DNA from: Devosia sp.
GTDB lineage: Bacteria > Pseudomonadota > Alphaproteobacteria > Rhizobiales > Devosiaceae
Assembly (NCBI GenBank): GCA_016793415.1
Contig: JAEUMC010000358.1
Location: 1-9,063 of the forward strand
Length of the DNA stretch: 9,063 nt
Reading direction: 5' to 3'
The notes beneath the pieces are model-generated. The model ran no database searches. It was not told where the DNA came from and saw nothing but the letters and a program-made list of their open reading frames with translations. The number at the start of each line of letters is the position of its first letter. Within the stretch, counting starts at the first letter, position 1. The translations under genes were made by a program, and so were the position numbers. Below, piece after piece: positions 6,414 to 9,063 of this stretch.

Positions 6414-6919
6414 TTGTCGCCCTCGATGTCTTCGCCATCCCAGTAGCCGAACGGCGTCAGTTTGCCGGCGGTGCTGAAGATCGACATCGGCTCCTTGTCG
6501 TTGCCATGCGCGATATCGACGGCGATCCGGCCGCTGTCGGGATATTCGGTGACGTCGGCCCGGCCATGGTTGGCAAAGGCGATGTAACGCAGTTCGGCAT
6601 CGCTGGTATTGATGATCTGGTGCGCCTCGCCGCCGGCTGGCGCGCCGATGCAATCGCCCGCCTTGATCGGCAACCGCGCTTCGCCGACCCGGTAGGTGCC
6701 GGTGCCCGAAACGATGAAGAACAGCTCGTCATTGCCGTGGTGCCGATGGTACGGCCAGGCCGTCTTGCCGGCCGGCACCACATGCAGCGTCGCCCCGATC
6801 TGTTCGGTACCGATGGCCGCGTCGATGTCGTGGAGCCCCACCTCAAAGCGATTACCCACCTTGAGCCACTGGAGCTCCAGGTCGGCAACGTTGACGATGT
6901 AGCGGGGCGCCTCGGTCAT
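6410..6919 (-). CDS. Cupin-domain protein 1 (COG3837-like), embedded in the suf operon
   Basis: A 169-residue soluble single-cupin protein and clear paralogue of the next gene. Motif 1 is AGKTAWPYHRHHGNDELFFIV (likely metal ligands His58, His60, Glu65); motif 2 is GDCIGAPAGGEAHQIIN (His100). The tail is [13 protein letters not shown]. The ATG at 6919 shares its A with the last base of the sufB stop (TGATG), which points to translational coupling with sufB. A longer in-frame extension overlaps sufB and is rejected. The intact His-x-His...Glu...His set predicts binding of a divalent metal such as Fe or Mn. As I recall, COG3837 proteins have no established reaction. Placement between sufB and sufC suggests a link to cluster assembly, iron or sulfur handling, but that is inference from position only. 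Confidence 0.9.
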   Translation of the reverse strand: MTEAPRYIVNVADLELQWLKVGNRFEVGLHDIDAAIGTEQIGATLHVVPAGKTAWPYHRHHGNDELFFIVSGTGTYRVGEARLPIKAGDCIGAPAGGEAHQIINTSDAELRYIAFANHGRADVTEYPDSGRIAVDIAHGNDKEPMSIFSTAGKLTPFGYWDGEDIEGDK

Positions 6920-8418
6920 CAGCCGACACTGCCCTCGAGCGAGATCGAGATCAGCTTCTGCGTTTCGACCATGAACTCCATCGGCAGGTGCTGCAGCACG
7001 TCGCGCACGAAGCCGTTGACGATCAGCGCCACGGCTTCCTCTTCGGAGAGGCCGCGCTGCATGCAGTAGAACATCTGGTCGTCGGAGATCTTCGACGTCG
7101 TCGCCTCGTGCTCGAACACCGCCGACGCATTGCGGCTCTCGATATAGGGCACCGTATGCGCCCCGCATTTGTCGCCGATCAGCAAGCTGTCGCACTGGGT
7201 GAAGTTGCGGGCCCCCTTGGCCTTGGCATGCGCCGAGACCTGGCCGCGATAGGTGTTGTCCGAATAGCCCGCCGCGATGCCCTTGGAGATGATCCGCGAG
7301 GTGGTGTTCTTGCCCAGGTGCAGCATCTTGGTGCCGCTGTCGACCTGCTGATAGCCGTTCGAAATGGCGATCGAGTAGAACTCACCCGACGAGTTGTCGC
7401 CGCGCAGGATGCACGAGGGATACTTCCAGGTGATCGCCGAGCCGGTTTCGACCTGCGTCCAGCTGATCTTGGAGTTGTCGCCGCGGCAATCGCCACGCTT
7501 GGTGACGAAGTTGTAGACGCCGCCCTTGCCGTCCTTGTCGCCCGGGAACCAGTTCTGCACCGTCGAGTACTTGATCTCGGCGTCCTTGAGCGCCACGAGC
7601 TCGACCACGGCCGCGTGCAGCTGGTGCTCATTGCGCGCCGGCGCCGTGCAGCCTTCGAGATAGGAGACGTAAGCGCCTTCGTCGGCAATCAGCAGCGTAC
7701 GCTCGAACTGGCCGGTCTTGGCCTCGTTGATGCGGAAATAGGTGGAGAGCTCCATCGGGCAGCGGACGCCCTTGGGGATGTAGCAGAACGAACCGTCGGT
7801 AAAGACCGCCGAGTTCAGCGTGGCGTAGTAGTTGTCCGAGACCGGGACCACCGAGCCGAGATACTGCTTCACCAGGTCCGGGTATTCACGGATGGCCTCG
7901 GAGATCGAGCAGAAGATGATCCCCATCTTCTCGAGTTCGGCGCGGAAGGTGGTACCGACCGAGACGGAATCGATCACAGCATCGACGGCCACCTTGGGCT
8001 GTTCGATGCCGGCGAGGATCTCGCGTTCCTTCAGCGGCACGCCGAGCTTTTCGTACATCTCGAGCAGCGCCGGATCGATCTCGTCGAGCGACTTCGGCTT
8101 CGCCGCGCTCTTGGGCGCCGCGTAATAGTACATGTCCTGGAAGTCGATCTTGGGGTAGTGCACCTTGGCCCAGGTTGGCTCGTCCATGGTCAGCCAGCGC
8201 TTGTAAGCGTCCAGCCGCCACTCCAGCATCCACTCCGGCTCATCCTTCTTCTTCGAGATGAAACGGATGGTGTCTTCGTTCAGGCCCTTGGGAGCCTTGT
8301 CGACTTCGAGCTGAGTTTCGAACCCGTACTTGTATTTCTCGACATCGAGCGCGAGTACCTTCTCAACGGTATCGTCCTCGATCTCTTCCTTCAAAGTCGG
8401 GATATCGTAACGGGCCAT
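6919..8418 (-). CDS. sufB: SufB, cluster-binding subunit of the SufBCD scaffold
   Basis: SufB is the scaffold subunit that receives sulfur and carries the nascent Fe-S cluster. From the ATG at 8418 it has 499 residues, close to the family norm. An AGGAAG lies 6-8 bases upstream of that codon. The frame extends to 8478, but the added residues would overlap the upstream desulfurase and look unlike SufB. Visible landmarks: [62 protein letters not shown], and the C-terminal block [18 protein letters not shown]...EHEATTSKI. Cys409, His437 and Glu438 correspond in spacing to the functional Cys405, His433 and Glu434 of E. coli SufB. It begins 10 bases after the desulfurase stop and runs into cupin 1 with a 1-base overlap. 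Confidence 0.98.
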   Translation of the reverse strand: MARYDIPTLKEEIEDDTVEKVLALDVEKYKYGFETQLEVDKAPKGLNEDTIRFISKKKDEPEWMLEWRLDAYKRWLTMDEPTWAKVHYPKIDFQDMYYYAAPKSAAKPKSLDEIDPALLEMYEKLGVPLKEREILAGIEQPKVAVDAVIDSVSVGTTFRAELEKMGIIFCSISEAIREYPDLVKQYLGSVVPVSDNYYATLNSAVFTDGSFCYIPKGVRCPMELSTYFRINEAKTGQFERTLLIADEGAYVSYLEGCTAPARNEHQLHAAVVELVALKDAEIKYSTVQNWFPGDKDGKGGVYNFVTKRGDCRGDNSKISWTQVETGSAITWKYPSCILRGDNSSGEFYSIAISNGYQQVDSGTKMLHLGKNTTSRIISKGIAAGYSDNTYRGQVSAHAKAKGARNFTQCDSLLIGDKCGAHTVPYIESRNASAVFEHEATTSKISDDQMFYCMQRGLSEEEAVALIVNGFVRDVLQHLPMEFMVETQKLISISLEGSVG

Positions 8419-8428
8419 CGTCTTCTTC

Positions 8429-9063
8429 CTATGCTGCGACGCCGTGGCGGGCGCGATGACGCCCGACGACTTCGCCAAAACCCTTCAGATAAGCCTCGAC
8501 GTCCTCGATTGAAGAGGACCAGCCGAAGCTCACACGCATTGCACACTCGCCGAGCTCTGCCGGCACACCCATGGCCGCCAGGACATGGCTCGGGCCAACC
8601 TTGCCCGACGAGCAGGCGGAACCCGATGAGACAGCGAGACCAAGCAGGTCCAGCCCCATCATCGCCACCGCATTCTTCAATCCCGGCACGGCAAAATTGC
8701 TGACATTGCCGATCCGGTCGGCCTTCTCGCCGAAGACCACGAGGTCAGGCGCTATCAACCGCATGCCGTCCTCGGCGGTCCGTACCAGCTCGCTGACATT
8801 GGCGTGGTAGAACCGCTCCGCAAACACTTCTGCCGCCGCGCCGAACCCGGCGATTGCCGCCGCCGATTCGGTACCGCCACGGCGCCCGCTCTCCTGGCCC
8901 CCACCGGGGATCAGACGAACCTGATCGGCATGGCCCTTCATCAGCAAGGCGCCGATACCGGCCGGGCCGCCGATCTTGTGGCCGCTGACCGCCATCATAT
9001 CGGGTGCGCGCGAGGCAAATTCGAGCCCCACCTTGCCAAAGCCCTGCACTGCATCGACAAAAA
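8429..9063 (-). CDS. iscS: Cysteine desulfurase, IscS/NifS type (group I), 5' part outside the window
   Basis: The last 210 residues of a PLP-dependent cysteine desulfurase; the N-terminal half lies beyond base 9063. The visible part starts [11 protein letters not shown], with the Asp and Gln that contact PLP, followed by the PLP-binding Lys in [28 protein letters not shown], and the long catalytic loop [17 protein letters not shown] with the active Cys. That loop marks group I (IscS/NifS), distinct from the SufS further down the cluster. It is the first visible gene of the cluster and ends 10 bases before sufB. Many alphaproteobacterial SUF operons, as I recall, carry such an enzyme at the head. 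Whether it serves this scaffold, tRNA thiolation or both cannot be told; the symbol names the type, not proven orthology. Confidence 0.93.
   Translation of the reverse strand, partial: FVDAVQGFGKVGLEFASRAPDMMAVSGHKIGGPAGIGALLMKGHADQVRLIPGGGQESGRRGGTESAAAIAGFGAAAEVFAERFYHANVSELVRTAEDGMRLIAPDLVVFGEKADRIGNVSNFAVPGLKNAVAMMGLDLLGLAVSSGSACSSGKVGPSHVLAAMGVPAELGECAMRVSFGWSSSIEDVEAYLKGFGEVVGRHRARHGVAA

Noticed and set aside
6414..6653. Extension of cupin 2 upstream to 6653, and of cupin 1 to 7195
   Set aside because: The extra residues are out-of-frame reading of the preceding gene (Arg-rich, no motif). Starts at 6413 (GTG) and 6919 (ATG) give collinear paralogues with tight stop-start overlaps.
5913..6919. 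Cupins as canonical cysteine dioxygenases acting on the desulfurase substrate
   Set aside because: Cysteine dioxygenase typically lacks the motif 1 Glu that both proteins keep (Glu65, Glu62), and the tails do not resemble that family. The idea cannot be supported from the sequence.
8419..8478. N-terminal extension of SufB to a start at 8478
   Set aside because: It would overlap the upstream desulfurase by about 50 bases and adds residues unlike SufB. The ATG at 8418 has a well-placed ribosome site.
1..9063. CRISPR arrays, tRNA or rRNA genes, insertion sequences, prophage or toxin-antitoxin genes
   Set aside because: No direct-repeat/spacer pattern, cloverleaf, rRNA segment, transposase or integrase motif was seen; apart from the two repeat-filled gaps the window is filled by the genes listed.

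Overview
The window is high-GC DNA read almost entirely from the minus strand. It looks like an alphaproteobacterium, probably Hyphomicrobiales (Rhizobiales). The basis is gene order: an IscS/NifS-type desulfurase heads sufB, sufC, sufD, sufS, a DUF59 gene and sufA, which I recall as a common layout in that group. Two kinds of repeat also common in such genomes are present. Genus cannot be fixed from the sequence; a Devosia-like organism is only a guess.

Layout in transcription order, right to left. A cysteine desulfurase of the IscS/NifS type enters cut off at the right edge (8429-9063). It is followed by sufB (6919-8418), two paralogous cupin genes (6410-6919 and 5913-6413), sufC (5155-5916), sufD (3940-5148), a 164-bp gap filled by a GC-rich inverted repeat, sufS (2555-3775), a DUF59/SufT-like gene (2106-2522) and an A-type carrier, sufA (1672-2052). 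A second repeat, an inverted pair of small hairpins (1565-1644), lies just past sufA. Then comes aroA (103-1380), the EPSP synthase of the shikimate pathway, also on the minus strand. At the left edge a plus-strand reading frame (2-106) may be the tail of a convergent gene.

The suf genes form an Fe-S cluster assembly line. The two desulfurases release persulfide sulfur from cysteine. SufB, SufC and SufD form the scaffold ATPase on which clusters are built. SufA and the DUF59 protein act in delivery and maturation. The promoter and any iron- or cluster-sensing regulator must lie to the right of the window.

The most unusual part is the pair of cupins between sufB and sufC. Both keep the metal-ligand pattern of the cupin fold and end in the same YWDGED tail. 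The stop and start codons of sufB, cupin 1, cupin 2 and sufC overlap in a chain (TGATG, GTGA, ATGA). They are therefore very likely made together with the scaffold proteins, yet they are not part of the textbook SUF machinery. A role in iron supply, sensing or sulfur metabolism would be inference only.
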